This document shows positions 27,906 through 37,600 of a stretch of 64,000 nucleotides of DNA, one piece after another. Each line of letters begins with the position of its first letter. The stretch's first letter is position 1. This DNA comes from Saccharomonospora xinjiangensis XJ-54. GTDB taxonomy: Bacteria; Actinomycetota; Actinomycetes; Mycobacteriales; Pseudonocardiaceae. The stretch is taken from contig NZ_JH636049.1 in NCBI RefSeq assembly GCF_000258175.1, positions 2,147,482-2,211,481 of the forward strand. Direction: 5' to 3'. Both the position numbers and the translations under genes were made by a program. The notes under the pieces are model-generated. The model had not been told where the DNA came from. It saw only the letters and a list, made by a program, of their open reading frames with translations, and ran no database searches.

Positions 27906-27952
27906 AGGCGTCGCGGGCGACCCGGGTGCGTTTGCCGGGCACCGCGACGCCT
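27906..27952. terminator. Hairpin terminator between convergent genes
   Basis: Perfect 11-bp inverted repeat AGGCGTCGCGG / CCGCGACGCCT with a 25-nt loop, between the SRPBCC gene and the 3' end of the methylase gene. It marks the right-hand border of the core region next to the accessory defence genes. No U-tract, as is usual in actinobacteria. Confidence 0.6.
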
Positions 27953-28090
27953 CGTCACAGCAGGCCCTGGTGACGACGGCCACAACGTATGACCGCTGGT
28001 TCATACGGGCAGCTCGCCAGGCTCTTACCTGGCGAAGGAACAACGGTGGCCTTGCGCACCGCCTCTGCGATGGCTGGTGACGAACCGAGC

Positions 28091-30337
28091 TCACCGAGTG
28101 TCGCCGGGAAAAATCAGCCCCGGTACCAGTAGTTCCCGGAGTTCCTTGGCCGTGGCGCTGATCCGGCCGTGAACGGTTTCCGCCTCCTCGAACGGCCGCA
28201 GGGCCTCGGCGATCTCGCGCTGCACCGGCAGGGGAGGCAGCCAGACCGGCATCCTCCGCAACGTCGCCGAGTTGACGTGCTTGATCGCCGAGCCTGTCGC
28301 GTTCTCCGCGATCCAGCGGCGGGCTTGCGCGCTGCTCAGGTAGTGGACCAGGTAGTCGGGGTCCACTACCTCCGGGTCCGGCCGGAACCGCGCACAACCG
28401 GGTCCGAGCAACCAGTCGGCCTGCTTCTCGCCGACTCGCCCGTACTTGCCGAGCGTTCCGGCACGCACGCTGACGACGTCGCCCACGCGAAGTCGGTACC
28501 GGAACAGCTCCTTCGCCGTGTCCGGCGGCACGACGTCCAAGTTGTCGGACGTGATCCGGTTATCCCGGAGGTTGCGTGGCAAGACCAACGGCGTCCCGGA
28601 CGACTCGTCGCCCCTCCTGCGCACGGTGCCGGGCCCGAGCAGCACGTCACACACCTCGCCCAGCAAGGCTTCTCGCCCCTCGCCGCTCGGCCGCTGCCCG
28701 CTTTCGAGGTGGGCCAGCCGTGCGCTCAGCGCGGCCCGCACCTGCACGGCTTGCGCGTTGAGCTTGTCCAGCTCTCCACGCAGGACTGCGAGTCTTTCGG
28801 CTGTCCTCGCAGCGTTCGGCTGCTTGGCGGACGAACGCACATAGCGGGCGGGCGTGAGGACATACTTGTTCTCCTTGATCTCCCCAGGAGAAACGGCGCG
28901 GGAGAATCCGTCCACTCCCTTGTACTGTCCGAGTCCTCGCCGGTCCCGCCAGGTTTGGTACTCGGTCACGATGCGCTCGACATCGTCCGGGGTGAGCTGC
29001 CGCCTGGACCGCTCGATCACCTGACCCGCGTCCCTCGCGTCGATGAACAGTATCTCCGCCGGACCTCGGGCGGGTTCGACGTCCCCCAGTACCCACACCA
29101 TCGTCGGGATCTTGGTGAACCGGAACAGCTGCGGCGGCAATGCGATGACGCACTCGACGACTCCCGCTTCCACCATCCGCTTGCGGATGGTGGACTCCCG
29201 CTGATTCTGACTGGACGCCGTACCAACAGGCATGATCATCACCGCCCGACCGCCGGGCTCCAGTTTGGCCACCGCGTACTGGAGCCACGCGAAGTTGGCA
29301 TTGTTTTCAGGAGGCTCACCGAACAACCAGCTTCGAGAGTCTCCAGGAGCAAGGTAATCACTGAGATTGAACGGCGGATTCGCCACGATACGACCGAACC
29401 GGCGGTGCTCGTACTTGTCCGCCTGAAGTGCGTTACCGAAGTTGAGATCGGCCTCAACCCCGTGGAGGCTCAGGTTGATCGCGGTGATCCCGTGGGACCA
29501 TTTGTGCAGGGTCTGCCCAAAGATCCGGGGGTTGGAGCGAGCCGCTGCGGCAGTCAACAACTCACCTGATCCGCAAAACGGATCGTAGACCGTGTCCGAT
29601 GGCTGTGGACGAAGCACCTCAGCGAGGAGCCGGGTGACCTCCGGTGGCGTGAATCGGCCACCCCTCCTGCCCATGGCACGGCCGAGGTGGTCAAGAAGGC
29701 TGTCACAGACCTTCGCGGCGACCGACTCCGGGCCCACAGATTCTCCCAGGTCTATCTCGTCAACGAGTTTCACCACCCTGACCAGCAGAGAATCAGACGT
29801 GTGGTCTGCTGCGCGAAGGATCGGAAGCGGCAGCCTGTCACCGTTCTCGGCCAACTTCACGTCGGACAGCACATCGCTGACACCTCGCGAATCCCGGGCT
29901 GCGAGCATCGACCGCCACACGTCCTTTTTGACGGCCTTGATGTAGACGAGGGCGAGCAGCAGCTCCAGCGACGTGGCGTGGTCATAAGCGCCTCGCAGAA
30001 CCGCCGCCGCCTCCCACAGCTTCTTCTCCCAAGGCTCCTGTGGCTCATCCCGGGGCCACGCGGGGGCCTCCTGCGTGGCCGCCGGAGCGGCGGCGCGCAG
30101 GAAACGGTCACCGTAGCTGGTGCCCGGCGCCTCCACGGGTTCGAGCCGGTTTTTCGGAATCCGCCGCTTGCTCAACCACCGGGCGACCTCGCGTGCGTCG
30201 AACGTCTCCTGACCAGCAACGATGTGCGATGCCGGGAAATCACGGTTCCGGGCGCGCCAGTTGCTGACGGCGCTGGCGCTGACGCCGGCACGACCTGCGA
30301 TGTCTTTGAGCGACACCCAGTGGGCTTCCTCGGTCAC
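28091..30337 (-). CDS. HTH-HsdM-HsdS fusion N6-adenine DNA methyltransferase
   Basis: 748 residues in three parts. Residues 1-60 are a helix-turn-helix (WVSLKDIAGRAGVSASAVSNW) of the LacI/phage-regulator type. About 100-470 is a type I HsdM-like N6_Mtase with motif I DPFCGSGEL (252-260) and catalytic NPPF (320-323). About 560-745 is one HsdS-like target recognition domain preceded by a coiled coil and ending in the usual LPPLPVQREIAEALRPFEEAE. No HsdR lies nearby. The GTG start overlaps the stop of the HEPN gene (GTGA). It should methylate adenine at a specific site; the HTH suggests autoregulation. Confidence 0.85.
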   Translation of the reverse strand: MTEEAHWVSLKDIAGRAGVSASAVSNWRARNRDFPASHIVAGQETFDAREVARWLSKRRIPKNRLEPVEAPGTSYGDRFLRAAAPAATQEAPAWPRDEPQEPWEKKLWEAAAVLRGAYDHATSLELLLALVYIKAVKKDVWRSMLAARDSRGVSDVLSDVKLAENGDRLPLPILRAADHTSDSLLVRVVKLVDEIDLGESVGPESVAAKVCDSLLDHLGRAMGRRGGRFTPPEVTRLLAEVLRPQPSDTVYDPFCGSGELLTAAAARSNPRIFGQTLHKWSHGITAINLSLHGVEADLNFGNALQADKYEHRRFGRIVANPPFNLSDYLAPGDSRSWLFGEPPENNANFAWLQYAVAKLEPGGRAVMIMPVGTASSQNQRESTIRKRMVEAGVVECVIALPPQLFRFTKIPTMVWVLGDVEPARGPAEILFIDARDAGQVIERSRRQLTPDDVERIVTEYQTWRDRRGLGQYKGVDGFSRAVSPGEIKENKYVLTPARYVRSSAKQPNAARTAERLAVLRGELDKLNAQAVQVRAALSARLAHLESGQRPSGEGREALLGEVCDVLLGPGTVRRRGDESSGTPLVLPRNLRDNRITSDNLDVVPPDTAKELFRYRLRVGDVVSVRAGTLGKYGRVGEKQADWLLGPGCARFRPDPEVVDPDYLVHYLSSAQARRWIAENATGSAIKHVNSATLRRMPVWLPPLPVQREIAEALRPFEEAETVHGRISATAKELRELLVPGLIFPGDTR

Positions 30338-31011
30338 CGATCTCCCTCCCCCGGGTCCGGCCGGAACACCGGACGTTGCTCCAGCACCGCCTCGACCCTG
30401 TCGTACGGCGTCAACTGCTCCAGCAGGCGGGGCGAAAGGTAGCCCAACAGACGCAGGATGGTCCGGCGGTCGGCGCCGAGGTCACGATGGAAGATCGGCT
30501 CGTGGTGCATGATCCGGTTACGGAACAACCGCACCGTGTCGAGTTCACGATGCAGTCGCTCCCGCGCGCCTCGGTAGTGAGGAAACGCCCGGTGCAGGCA
30601 GGGCACCCACAGAATTTGGTCATGCCGCTTGCTGGTGAGCGAAGTCCAGAAGCCGAGAGACAGCTGAGCCATCACGTCGTCGGCCGTCAGCGGCTTCGGC
30701 GGTCGGCCACGTTCGGTCAGCTTCGCGCGAGCAGCGTAGACCTTGCTCAGGCTGACCTTGAGCAAGGACGCCGTCTCCCACCAGTCATCCCGCGCGAAGG
30801 TGCCGGCCAACTGCCGGTGCATGGCGTTGCGCAGAGCCACCTCCAGGAAATGCAAGGACGGGTAGAAGGCGCTCGAGACCTCGATGTTCCACCAGTACAG
30901 CCGAACTGCCGTAGCCACATCACCACTCGCGGCCTTGAGGTAAGGCTTGAATCTGGGCGGCGACACGAAGTCGTGAACCCAGTCCGGCATCTCGTCCATG
31001 ATGTCCCCCAT
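30334..31011 (-). CDS. Abi-family protein with HEPN RNase motif
   Basis: 225 residues of the Abi_2/AbiD-F type. It has RLYWWNIEVSSAFYPSLHFLEVALRNAMHRQL in two helices, FWTSL, and the HEPN signature R-x4-H within LFRNRIMHHEPIF (Arg164, His169). HEPN proteins with this motif are metal-independent RNases that dimerise and commonly act in abortive infection or toxin-antitoxin systems. Its stop overlaps the methylase GTG, forming a two-gene unit with the HEPN gene first. RNase activity is inferred, not shown. ATG 31011 is the first of three nearby in-frame ATGs. Confidence 0.8.
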   Translation of the reverse strand: MGDIMDEMPDWVHDFVSPPRFKPYLKAASGDVATAVRLYWWNIEVSSAFYPSLHFLEVALRNAMHRQLAGTFARDDWWETASLLKVSLSKVYAARAKLTERGRPPKPLTADDVMAQLSLGFWTSLTSKRHDQILWVPCLHRAFPHYRGARERLHRELDTVRLFRNRIMHHEPIFHRDLGADRRTILRLLGYLSPRLLEQLTPYDRVEAVLEQRPVFRPDPGEGDR

Positions 31012-31472
31012 TCACGTGCTTCAGGCGCGCACACCAGATGTGCTAGCCTGTCCGTGTACGCCCCGGGACAGCCTCTGCTTCGGCATGCCGCCCGGGGCAT
31101 TGCTTTGCTCGCCGAGAGCCGCGACGAATTCCCCAGCGCGGATCGGCTCCCGCGAACTCCCACCAGTAACGGTCGCTGACCGTGTGTGCCCACAGTAACG
31201 CCCATAACCCCGGGATACAAGTATTCCGAGTACTCAATTTGTGAAGTGCAGATCAGTAAGCCGCTATTTGAACACCACAAGTGGCTGAGCTGGGCGGACT
31301 ACTTCGAGCAGCAACTACTTCACGAAAACGGCCCCTGATCGCCACACGGTCAGCGAGTACCCCTGCGGGCACGCTGGCCCGATGCCCGAGATCGTCAGGG
31401 GCCGGTCCGTTGCCCCCGACATCAGCCCACACCCCGGGGGGGGGGGAGCACCGGGCGGGAGCCTCACGATGA
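31012..31472. other. Lower-GC non-conserved region with G-tract and inverted repeat
   Basis: 461 bp upstream of the Abi gene. It is more AT-rich than its surroundings around 31200-31330. It contains a possible 50-residue ORF, a 9-bp inverted repeat GGCCCCTGA/TCAGGGGCC (31330-31338 and 31395-31403), and an 11-G homopolymer at 31436-31446. The tract directly precedes the decayed drmC-like fragment. It probably contains the Abi promoter, but no convincing hexamers are seen. Confidence 0.5.
31186..31338 (+). CDS. Candidate 50-residue orphan ORF, atypical composition
   Basis: GTG-started ORF ending in HKWLSWADYFEQQLLHENGP. Third positions are not GC-biased (codons TAT, CTA, TTT, AAG), unlike every neighbour, so it is either foreign or not coding. 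The residue pattern, with aromatic and acidic side chains, looks protein-like and may be the C-terminal end of a lost gene. No ribosome site is evident. Low confidence; it could be chance. Confidence 0.25.
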   Translation: MPTVTPITPGYKYSEYSICEVQISKPLFEHHKWLSWADYFEQQLLHENGP

Positions 31473-31640
31473 ATGCCCCACGATGAGTGGGGAGTCGTGG
31501 CGCACGAGGTGATCGCGGAAGCAGACAGGGAACTGACGTTGATGACGTACTCCGCCCGGCCCCATGTCGGCATCCGTTCCGCGCTCGCCTCGGCTGTCGA
31601 GCGCGGTGTCATGGTCACGGTGGTGGAGGAGACCCTCGCG
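31473..31640 (+). pseudogene. DrmC-like (phospholipase D) N-terminal-half fragment
   Basis: About 56 codons reading MPHDEWGVVAHEV...RELTLMTYSARPHVGIRSALASAVERGVMVTVVEETLA, with GC-rich third positions. This is the segment found in DISARM DrmC PLD proteins between the N-terminal domain and the first catalytic motif. An in-frame TGA lies immediately upstream, so the true N-terminus is missing. Beyond about 31640 the frame loses coding character. The rest of the domain appears on the opposite strand just downstream. Confidence 0.55.
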
Positions 31641-32047
31641 AGCTCCTTCACCAGAACGGCGCGGGCGTCGTCGGCCTCCTCCGACTCAACGGTGAACGGC
31701 CGCAGCGCTGCTGCCGCACCTGCCGAGGAACCGGACCGGAGATCGTCCGGGAACGACTGCGCAGCCTCCGCGAGCAGTTCGCGGCGGGCCGCGAGAACGT
31801 CAAGATAACGGTTCACCCGCCACAGCGTTCGGTCCGCCGGAATCCACTGGCAGGTGAGCACACCCGGACGCTTCGCCTCGGCCTCTTGGAAGCGCTCCTC
31901 CGGGCGGACGGTTGCCGACCCGGCCGCCCGGAGTTTGTCGAGATGCTCCGCCACCTTCTGGGGCGCGGCACCACCTCGTACGAGCAGTCCTGCCTCGACG
32001 TTCTCGGAAACTCCTGGCTGGGTGAGGTTGCCACTGGAGACGAGCAG
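31640..32047 (-). pseudogene. Inverted DrmC-like C-terminal fragment with attached unknown coding remnant
   Basis: Starting directly after the DUF427 stop codon and in its frame, the minus strand reads LLVSSGNLTQPGVSENVEAG then LLVRGGAAPQKVAEHLDKLRAAG (32047-31919). This is the second PLD-type motif region of DrmC proteins. The frame continues with GC-rich codons to about 31640 (TLWRVNRYLDVLAARRELLAEA) as an unassigned remnant. There is no start codon suited to the PLD part and no HxK-x4-D motif. It reads opposite to the upstream DrmC-like half. Confidence 0.55.
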
Positions 32048-32797
32048 TCACCCTCGGTCCAGCACGCCGTCCACGTACACCTCCGCGCGTTCCTGCGGGA
32101 AGGCGACGTAGCCCGCGATGGGTTCGCTCTCCCGCAGCGGTGCGCGGTAGGTCCACACCAGGTCCTCGACGAGCTTGCCGTTCACCCTCACCGACCAGTA
32201 CTCCGCCTGTCCCTTGTAGGGGCAGTGGGTGATCGTGTCGCTCGGTTCGAGCAGGTCGAGCCGCACATCGATCTTGGGCAGGTAGTAGCGCACCGGGAGG
32301 TTCGTCTCGAACAGCAGCCGCGGCGAGCGCGTTTCGGCCACCGTGACGCCGTCCACGACCACCCGGACATGCCGGGAGCTGGCCAGCACATCGACCCGCA
32401 CATACGGGTCCCTCGGGTGCGTGTAGACCTCCTCGTCCTCCTCGAACCACGTGTCCATGGCGCTCCAGGCGAGCCGGACGTGGTCGCGCAGGATCTCGAC
32501 CTCCGAGTCCGGATACTCGGTGACGGCATCGACGGCCTCCTTGTCCCCGACCCGCAGGTGCGAGACCGTGCCGACGCCCCGCTGCCGCGACCTCCGTGTC
32601 CGGCCCGTCGGCACGAAAAGGTCCGTTCTGACGTCCTCCCGAGGGAGGTAGTAGGTCGGGAAGTACGGCACCTCCCACACGAGCAGTGGCCGTGTCGTGT
32701 CAGCCACCACCTCGCCGGCGAACACGGCGCGCACACGTTTGGCACCCCGTTCGATCCGTCCACGATTCCGAGCTTTGAGATCCCCATATGTGTCCAC
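32048..32797 (-). CDS. DUF427 domain protein (two copies)
   Basis: 249 residues with two DUF427 units. The first is around VRAVFAGEVVADTTRPLLVWE...YYLPREDV, the second around VRVVVDGVTVAETRSPRLLFE...YYLPKIDV, ending in the family tail CPYKGQAEYWSVRVNG...WTYRAP. DUF427 proteins are small beta-rich cytoplasmic proteins of unknown function. GTG 32797 is taken because upstream frame sequence overlaps the divergent response-regulator gene (67 bp between starts). There is no good ribosome site, so it may be leaderless. Confidence 0.85.
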   Translation of the reverse strand: MDTYGDLKARNRGRIERGAKRVRAVFAGEVVADTTRPLLVWEVPYFPTYYLPREDVRTDLFVPTGRTRRSRQRGVGTVSHLRVGDKEAVDAVTEYPDSEVEILRDHVRLAWSAMDTWFEEDEEVYTHPRDPYVRVDVLASSRHVRVVVDGVTVAETRSPRLLFETNLPVRYYLPKIDVRLDLLEPSDTITHCPYKGQAEYWSVRVNGKLVEDLVWTYRAPLRESEPIAGYVAFPQERAEVYVDGVLDRG

Positions 32798-32864
32798 GAT
32801 CACAACAACGAGTGCGAGCCGTGTGGTTATTCCGGCCTCGCATCGCACGGCTAGGCTCGACGTC

Positions 32865-33509
32865 ATGGCGATCGAGGTGCTCCTCGTCGATGACCACGAG
32901 GTCGTTCGTCGCGGGCTGAAGGAACTGCTGAGCGACGAGCCCGACATCGAGGTGGTCGCCGAGGCAGGCAGTGCCGACGAGGCTTTGGCCGTCGCCATGC
33001 ACGTCGAGCCCGACGTCGCCGTCGTGGACGTGCGGCTCGGCGAGAGGGAGACCGACGGCATCGAGCTGTGCCGCGAGCTGCGGTCACGGCCCGGCGCTCC
33101 CCGCTGCCTCGTGCTCACCGCCTTCGACGACGAGGAAGCCATGGTCGGCGCCATCATGGCAGGCGCGTCGGGCTACCTGCTCAAGCAAGTACGCGGGCAG
33201 GACGTCGTCAACGCGGTGCGCGAGGTCGCGGCGGGGCGGTCGCTGCTCGACCCGCTCACCACCGCCCGGCTGCTCGACAAAATGCGCAACCCCGCGCGAC
33301 CAGACCCACTCGCGAAACTCAGCGACCGCGAGCGCAGCGTGCTCGAACTCATCGGCCAGGGCCTCTCCAACAGGGAGATCGCCGAGCGGCTCTTCCTCGC
33401 GGAGAAGACCGTGAAGAACTACGTCACCTCGCTGCTGGCCAAGCTCGGCATGCAACGCAGGACGCAGGCCGCCGCGTGGGTCGCGAGGTACGGAGGCAGG
33501 AAGGACTGA
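32865..33509 (+). CDS. LuxR-family response regulator, DevR/DosR-like
   Basis: 214 residues with a receiver domain (EVLLVDDHEVVRRGLKELL; phosphoacceptor Asp in VAVVDVRLG; LVLTAFDD; Lys in YLLKQV) and a NarL/LuxR HTH (LSDRERSVLELIGQGLSNREIAERLFLAEKTVKNY). The sequence through SLLAKLGMQRRTQAA is very close to mycobacterial DevR (DosR), the hypoxia/redox regulator. It ends 2 bp from the convergent DevS-like kinase, its probable partner. A DevR-box-like site lies upstream of cydA in the same window. Confidence 0.9.
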   Translation: MAIEVLLVDDHEVVRRGLKELLSDEPDIEVVAEAGSADEALAVAMHVEPDVAVVDVRLGERETDGIELCRELRSRPGAPRCLVLTAFDDEEAMVGAIMAGASGYLLKQVRGQDVVNAVREVAAGRSLLDPLTTARLLDKMRNPARPDPLAKLSDRERSVLELIGQGLSNREIAERLFLAEKTVKNYVTSLLAKLGMQRRTQAAAWVARYGGRKD

Positions 33510-33511
33510 CG

Positions 33512-34666
33512 TCAGTCCTCTTCAGACTTCAAGGGGAGGTCGAACGCGACCAGCGTGCCCATGCTGGGCGACGAATTGATCGTGAACGTGCCTCCCGCCG
33601 CCTCGGCCCTTTCGGCCAGGTGCCTCAGCCCGCGTTTGGCGACGTCACGCGGGACCCCGCAGCCGTTGTCCCTGACCCTCAGCCGCACACCACCGTCGTC
33701 GCGATGTAGCGTGACGCGCGTCTCGCTCGCCCCGGAATGGCGGACCACATTGGACAGAGCTTCGCGCAGGGCCGCACGGATGTGGTCGGCACGCTCGGCC
33801 GGGATGTCCGCCAGCTCACCGGACAGTTCGAGAATCGGCGGGTAGCCGAGCAACTCGCCCGCGATGCGCACCTCGCCCCTCGCCGACTCCGCGAGGTCGG
33901 TCTCGGCGACGGCGGGTTCGCTCGGCTCCAGCTCGGTGGTGCGCAGTTCCCTCACCGTGCCCCTGATCTCCTCGATGGTGGCGTCGAGCTGATCGATCGC
34001 CTCGCCGAGGCGGGCACCGTCCGCCTGCGCGAACCGCCACCGCATCCTCCTGCGCACCCGGTCGAGCTGCATGCCCGCCGCGTAGAGGCGCTGCACGATG
34101 ACGTCGTGCAGCTCACGCGCGATGCGTTCGCGCTCCTCGTACAGCGAAAGCCGGTGGCGGGCGTTGGCACCTTCGGCGAGCGCGAGCACCACCCCGGCCT
34201 GCCCCGCGAACGCCGTCAACAGCTCCACCGTCCCCGGCGAGAACCCCAGCGAACCCTTGTCGCGGTAGACGGTGAGCGAGCCGAGTAACCGGCCGCCCTG
34301 GCCGAACGACGCGGCGGCGAACGGCCCGAACGACTGCAAGACCTCCGGCACGAAACGCGAGGTGCGGGGGTCACTCGTGACGTCGTCGGTCACCACGGTC
34401 TCGCCACCTGCCGCCACCCTGCCAGCCGCCGACTCGGCAGGCAGCACGAGTCCGAGCACGTCCTGACGGTCCGCACCGTGTGCGGCTTCGACGGTGACGC
34501 TGCCGTCGTCGGAGCGCACCATCACGAGCCCGAGGTCGGCGTCGGTGAGTTCGACGGCATGCCGCACGACCGTGGCCAGCACCGTTTCCGGATCGACGTC
34601 GGACAACGCCGACGCCGTGATCTCGGTCGCCGCGGCGAGTGCGCGCGCTGCCAGGGTCGGTTCCAT
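33512..34666 (-). CDS. GAF-domain sensor histidine kinase, DevS/DosT-like
   Basis: 384 residues. One GAF domain (about 20-165) is followed by a HisKA_3 dimerisation helix with phosphoacceptor His in EERERIARELHDVIVQRLYAAGMQLDRV, and a HATPase_c domain (LREALSNVVRHSGAS N-box, VRDNGCGVP G1). Mycobacterial DevS/DosT have two GAF domains, with haem in the first; here only one is present, resembling a shortened sensor. It starts 14 bp after the cydDC stop, so it is probably co-transcribed with cydABDC, and is convergent with devR. Confidence 0.88.
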   Translation of the reverse strand: MEPTLAARALAAATEITASALSDVDPETVLATVVRHAVELTDADLGLVMVRSDDGSVTVEAAHGADRQDVLGLVLPAESAAGRVAAGGETVVTDDVTSDPRTSRFVPEVLQSFGPFAAASFGQGGRLLGSLTVYRDKGSLGFSPGTVELLTAFAGQAGVVLALAEGANARHRLSLYEERERIARELHDVIVQRLYAAGMQLDRVRRRMRWRFAQADGARLGEAIDQLDATIEEIRGTVRELRTTELEPSEPAVAETDLAESARGEVRIAGELLGYPPILELSGELADIPAERADHIRAALREALSNVVRHSGASETRVTLHRDDGGVRLRVRDNGCGVPRDVAKRGLRHLAERAEAAGGTFTINSSPSMGTLVAFDLPLKSEED

Positions 34667-34680
34667 GAGCAGTGCCCAGT

Positions 34681-37600
34681 TTATCTCCGCTCACCCGCCC
34701 TCATCGCGGTGCGGGCACCGGCGAATGTGCCCCGCACGACTTCCACCCTGCCGCCGGTGACCTCCACCACGATATCGGCGTCGGCGGCCTCCTCGGGCCG
34801 GTGAGTCACGTGGAACACCGTCCGGCCGTCCAGCGCGGTGCGCAGATTGGCCAGCACCGCATCGGCTGTGGCCTCGTCGAGGTGCGCGGTGGGCTCGTCG
34901 AGCAGCACCACGTCCGCGTCCTGCGCTGCCAGTACCGCGCGGGCGAGCGCCACCCTGTGCGCCTGCCCGCCGGACAGCCCGCGTCCGGCGTCACCGAGCA
35001 CGACGTCGAGAGGCAGGTCGGCGAGGCACGCGATGCGCAGAACCTCCCGCAGTCGCGCGTCGGAGGCGTGCGGGTCGGCGAGGCGCAGGTTCTCCGCGAC
35101 GGTCGTGGACACGAGTTGCGGCTCCTGCGGCGCCCACGCCACCCGGTCGGGGAGCACGGCGGCACCGCGTTCAGGGCGGAGAAACCCCAGCACGGTCGCC
35201 AGCAGCGACGACTTGCCCGCGCCCGAAGGGCCGACGACGGCCACCCGCGCACCGGCCGGTATGTCGAGATCCGCCCCTCGCAGGGCGGGTCCGGAACCAC
35301 CCGGCCAGCGGACGTCCACTGCGGACAGTCGAACGGCACCGTCCTTCACCCGGGTCACGGTTCCCAGCTGTCGCGGCTGGTCCTGTGCCGTGTCGAGCAT
35401 GGCCGAAAGCCGCATCCTCGCCCTGCGAAGGGCGGCCCAGTGCTGAGCGGCGGGCGGCAGCATCGACAGTGCCTCGGCCAGCGCGAGCGGCACGAGCGCG
35501 AGCACCGGCGCGAGCACGGGGTCGAGCGTCCCCTCCGCGATCGCGCGAGCGGCGAACACCACACCGGTCACGGCGGCGAGTCCCGTCGCCGCGGTGACCA
35601 CCGCGTCGGCCGCGCCCGCACCCCACGCCTGCCGCCGCGCGAGCGCGGCGAGCTGCGCGTCGCGCTCCGCCAGCCGGGCCCTGCGCTCGACGTGCGCGCC
35701 GAAGGCGATGAGTTCGGCGGCACCGTCGAACAACGACAGCACGCGCGCGGCGACGTCCCGCCGCCCTTCCGACAACGTGGCCGTGGCACGCCTGTCGAGC
35801 AACACAGCCAGGGCGGGGGCGACCACGGCAGCCACCACGACGGCACCGGCCAGCGCCAGCCCCGCCGAAGGCAGGACGGCCGTCTGCACCGCGATCGCCC
35901 CTGCGACCACCAGCCCGGCGACGACCGGAGGCGTCACCGCCCTCGGCAGCAGATCTCGCACCGTGTCCACGTCATCGACGAGCTTGGCGAGGTCCTCGCC
36001 GTGCCGCGACCGCACCCGCGCGGGGCCGAGGCGCACGAGCGACCGCCACAATCTCTCCCGGAGCCGCGCGGCGACCCGGAAGGCTCCGTCGTGGGTCACG
36101 AGGCGCTCGACATAGCGGAGTGCCGCGCGGGCGAGGCCGAACGTGCGCACACCGACGACGGCCACGGTCAGCGTGAGAATCGGCGGTTGCTGCGACGCCT
36201 TGGCGATGAGCCAGCCCGACGTCGCCGTGAGCGCGATGCCTGCCAGCAACGCCGCCGCGCCGAGAGCCACGCCGCGAACGAGCCTGCGGTCCCCAAGCTC
36301 CCGCAGCGGAACCGGCCGGGCAGCCGTCCGAGCCGCTGGGCGGGCCTTCGTGCCGACACTCCGTTCCTCGGCCGCGTTCCTGCTCGGTGCCTCGATGCCG
36401 CCCCTGGCATGCGCTGCGATCACCACGGCCGCACCGGCGTCCTGTGCCTCGCGCACGGCCAGCCACACCAACTCGGCGCTGGCCCTGTCGAGGTGCGCGG
36501 TCGGCTCGTCGAGCAGCAGCAGCCACGCGCCGTGCCAGAGCCGCAGAAGTGCCCTCGCCACGGCGACGCGCTGGCGCTGCCCCACCGACAACCTGTGCAC
36601 CGGCCGTTCGGCCAGCCCCGTGAGGTCCAGCCGCGCCAGCATCGCGTCGATCTCGGGGGCGTCGGCGCCGGTCAACGCCAATTCGGCCCGCACGGTGCCC
36701 CCGGCGAACGCCGGTGACTGCGGAACCCACGCGACGACATCTCGCCACATCGACATATCGAGTTCGCTCAGTGGCACCCCATCCACCGTCACCGACCCCG
36801 AGTCGGGCGTCACGAACCCGAGCAACACCGATAGCGTCGTGGTCTTACCCGTGCCGCTGCGCCCTGCCAGCCGCACCCGCTCTCCGGGCCGCACCGTGAA
36901 CGTCTCACCGTCCGGCGCGAAGCCGCCCCGGCGCCGCACTCGCAGCGCGTCAACCCGGACGGCGCCTTGCCCCGGCTCTCGCACACCGTGTCGCGGAGGC
37001 TCGACGGACAACACGCCTGCCACCTTGCGGACCGCTTCGACCCCGTCCTGACTGGCGTGGAAGGCCGAGCCGACCGACCGCAACGGCTGGTAACACTCCG
37101 GCGCGAGAATCAGAACGCCGAGGCCGACGGCGAGCGAGAGGTCTCCCGACACGAGCCGCACGCCGATCACCACGGCCACCAGCGCCACCGACAGCGTGGC
37201 CGCGAGCTCCAGCGCGAACGCCGACGCGAACGCCAGCCGCAACGTCGCGAGCGTGGTCCTGCGGTGGCCGTCACTCACCCTGCGCACGGCGTCGGCCTGC
37301 GCCTCCGCCCTGCGGAAGGCGGTGAGCACAGGCAGCGCGCGCACCAGTTCAAGCAGGTGGCCTGACATGCGGTGAACAGCGTCCGTGGCCTGCTCGACGC
37401 GCTCGGCCGTCTGCTTGCCGATCAACACGGCGAACAGGGGGAGCAACGGCAGCGTCACCACGATGAGCACGGCGGAGGGCCAGTCGGCCACCAGCACGGC
37501 GAGTCCTGCCGCGAACGGCACGACGGCGGCCGTGACCAGCGCGGGAAGGTACTCCGTGAAGTAGGCGTCGAGGGCGTCGAGGCCCTTCGTGGTGAGCGAG

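Noticed and set aside
28091..32047. Complete DISARM or type I restriction-modification system
   Set aside because: No DrmA, DrmB, DrmD or HsdR homologue is visible; only a drmC-like remnant and an M-S fusion exist.
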